Position numbers and translations under genes: made by a program
Notes under the pieces: generated by a model
Seen by the model: only the letters and a program-made list of their open reading frames with translations
Databases searched by the model: none
Told to the model about the DNA's origin: nothing
Part shown: one piece after another, positions 6,595-7,245 of the stretch
Layout: every line of letters starts with the position of its first letter
Position numbering within the stretch: position 1 is the stretch's first letter
Assembly (NCBI GenBank): GCA_021836925.1
Contig: JAKBHG010000033.1
Span: 1 to 7,245 of the forward strand
Direction: 5' to 3'
Source of the DNA: Microcaldota archaeon
Lineage (GTDB): Archaea; Micrarchaeota; Micrarchaeia; Micrarchaeales; Micrarchaeaceae
Length of the DNA stretch: 7,245 bases

Positions 6595-7245
6595 CTATCG
6601 GAAGGCGCCTCTCCCTCCTGAGAATTCTGTCAATCCACGAGACCTTTCTAAGCTCGGTGATCTTCTCGCCTCTTTTTCCAGCACGCTGTGCGCAGAAGGC
6701 AGCGAGAGAGAGTATCCCTGACGAGAACCTCGCACCCCTCTTCAGCAGGCATGCCGGCACATGCATCGATATGCTCATTGGAACCACATCGTCGTCCCCG
6801 AGTTCCCCTATCGTTTTGCCGCCATACTCGTGCTCTATATCGTAGACTCCGAGTTCGTACTTCCTGTTGCGTATTCTGTTTATCACAAGGCCATGCGACA
6901 CATTCCTTCGGTCAAACAGGACCCCAAGCCGTATGCTGCTCGCGAAGGACGGCATGTCCGGAGACATCACAACGATGCCATAATCTATGTGGTGTATGCA
7001 GCTTATGATCGGAGATCCCGGGGAGGTATCGAATATCACGAAGTCGTAGTCGCCTCCGAGCATCTCCTCCGTAGCCCTCTCGACCTGATGGGTCTGCAGC
7101 CCTTCCTCGCTCTGCATCGCCTCTCCGAGAAGCACGTAAAGACCGGAGCGTGGATGGATGACAAGCGACTCATCAAGCTTTGACCTGCCTCTCATCACGC
7201 TGCAGCACCCCTTTCTGGAATCTTCGATGCCGAGGTGTATGCCGA
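6590..7245 (-). CDS. MinD/ParA-family P-loop ATPase, 5' partial
   Basis: The frame is open to the right edge, so the internal GTG at 7198 is not the start; 217 C-terminal residues are visible. The edge sequence GIHLGIEDSRKG followed by VMRGRSKLDESL matches the stretch that lies shortly after the nucleotide-binding loop in MinD proteins, so the deviant Walker A (KGGxGKT) should lie just outside the window. In visible numbering, DYDFVIFDTSPG (65-76) is the Walker B-type strand with its conserved Asp; GIVVMSPDMPSFASS (89-103) matches MinD 'V.P..PS'; and GLVINRIRNRKYELG (118-132) is the 'VVNR' nucleotide-contact strand. The C-terminus (about 199-213, VSWIDRILRRERRL) is basic and could form an amphipathic membrane-targeting helix as in MinD. 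It probably acts as a membrane-associated positioning ATPase. Tight spacing with the secreted-protein gene suggests a shared operon; the promoter is outside the window. ParA or a Mrp-type homologue are less likely alternatives. Confidence 0.85.
   Translation of the reverse strand, partial: GIHLGIEDSRKGCCSVMRGRSKLDESLVIHPRSGLYVLLGEAMQSEEGLQTHQVERATEEMLGGDYDFVIFDTSPGSPIISCIHHIDYGIVVMSPDMPSFASSIRLGVLFDRRNVSHGLVINRIRNRKYELGVYDIEHEYGGKTIGELGDDDVVPMSISMHVPACLLKRGARFSSGILSLAAFCAQRAGKRGEKITELRKVSWIDRILRRERRLPIG

Noticed and set aside
7196..7198. GTG as start of the MinD-like gene
   Set aside because: The frame remains open to the window edge, and the 15 residues before this GTG align with the conserved MinD region, so the start is outside the window.

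Overview
This 7.2 kb window looks like part of an archaeal genome, most likely an acidophilic ARMAN/Micrarchaeota-type DPANN archaeon or a Thermoplasmata relative. The reasons are heavy use of ATA (Ile) and AGG (Arg) codons, TATA boxes at archaeal spacing, one apparently leaderless gene, Shine-Dalgarno sites of the GGTGAT/GGAGATGAT type, and two large sequon-rich surface proteins, one with a DUF2341-like core as in ARMAN and Thermoplasmata secretomes. The lineage is inferred from style. No marker gene is present.

Plus strand, left to right: (1) the C-terminal 779 residues of a cell-surface protein that enters from the left edge, with an Ig/PKD-like domain, a poly-glycine linker, a second beta-rich domain, a Thr/Pro stalk and a C-terminal membrane anchor; (2) a 121-residue charged protein of unknown function with its own TATA box and a strong SD; (3) a small gene (2928-3305) for an acidic-tailed, probably three-helix membrane protein whose frame contains one in-frame TAG at codon 34; (4) a 214-residue predicted PD-(D/E)XK-like nuclease, apparently leaderless.

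Minus strand, converging on the nuclease gene with a 21-base gap: a MinD/ParA-type ATPase that enters from the right edge, followed 4 bases later by an 848-residue secreted protein with a signal peptide, a DUF2341/lectin-like core, a thermopsin-type GLP module and a cysteine-bracketed C-terminal domain. The SD of the secreted-protein gene overlaps the ATPase stop codon, so the two are very probably co-transcribed and translationally coupled.

The most notable observation is the TAG inside the small membrane-protein gene. The 91 codons after it have no ATG, GTG or TTG until near the end, so the transmembrane part cannot be an ordinary independent gene. The choices are a nonsense mutation, an assembly error, or amber readthrough/recoding. 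The upstream neighbour also ends in TAG, with TGA three codons later. No mobile element, CRISPR array, tRNA or rRNA was seen.
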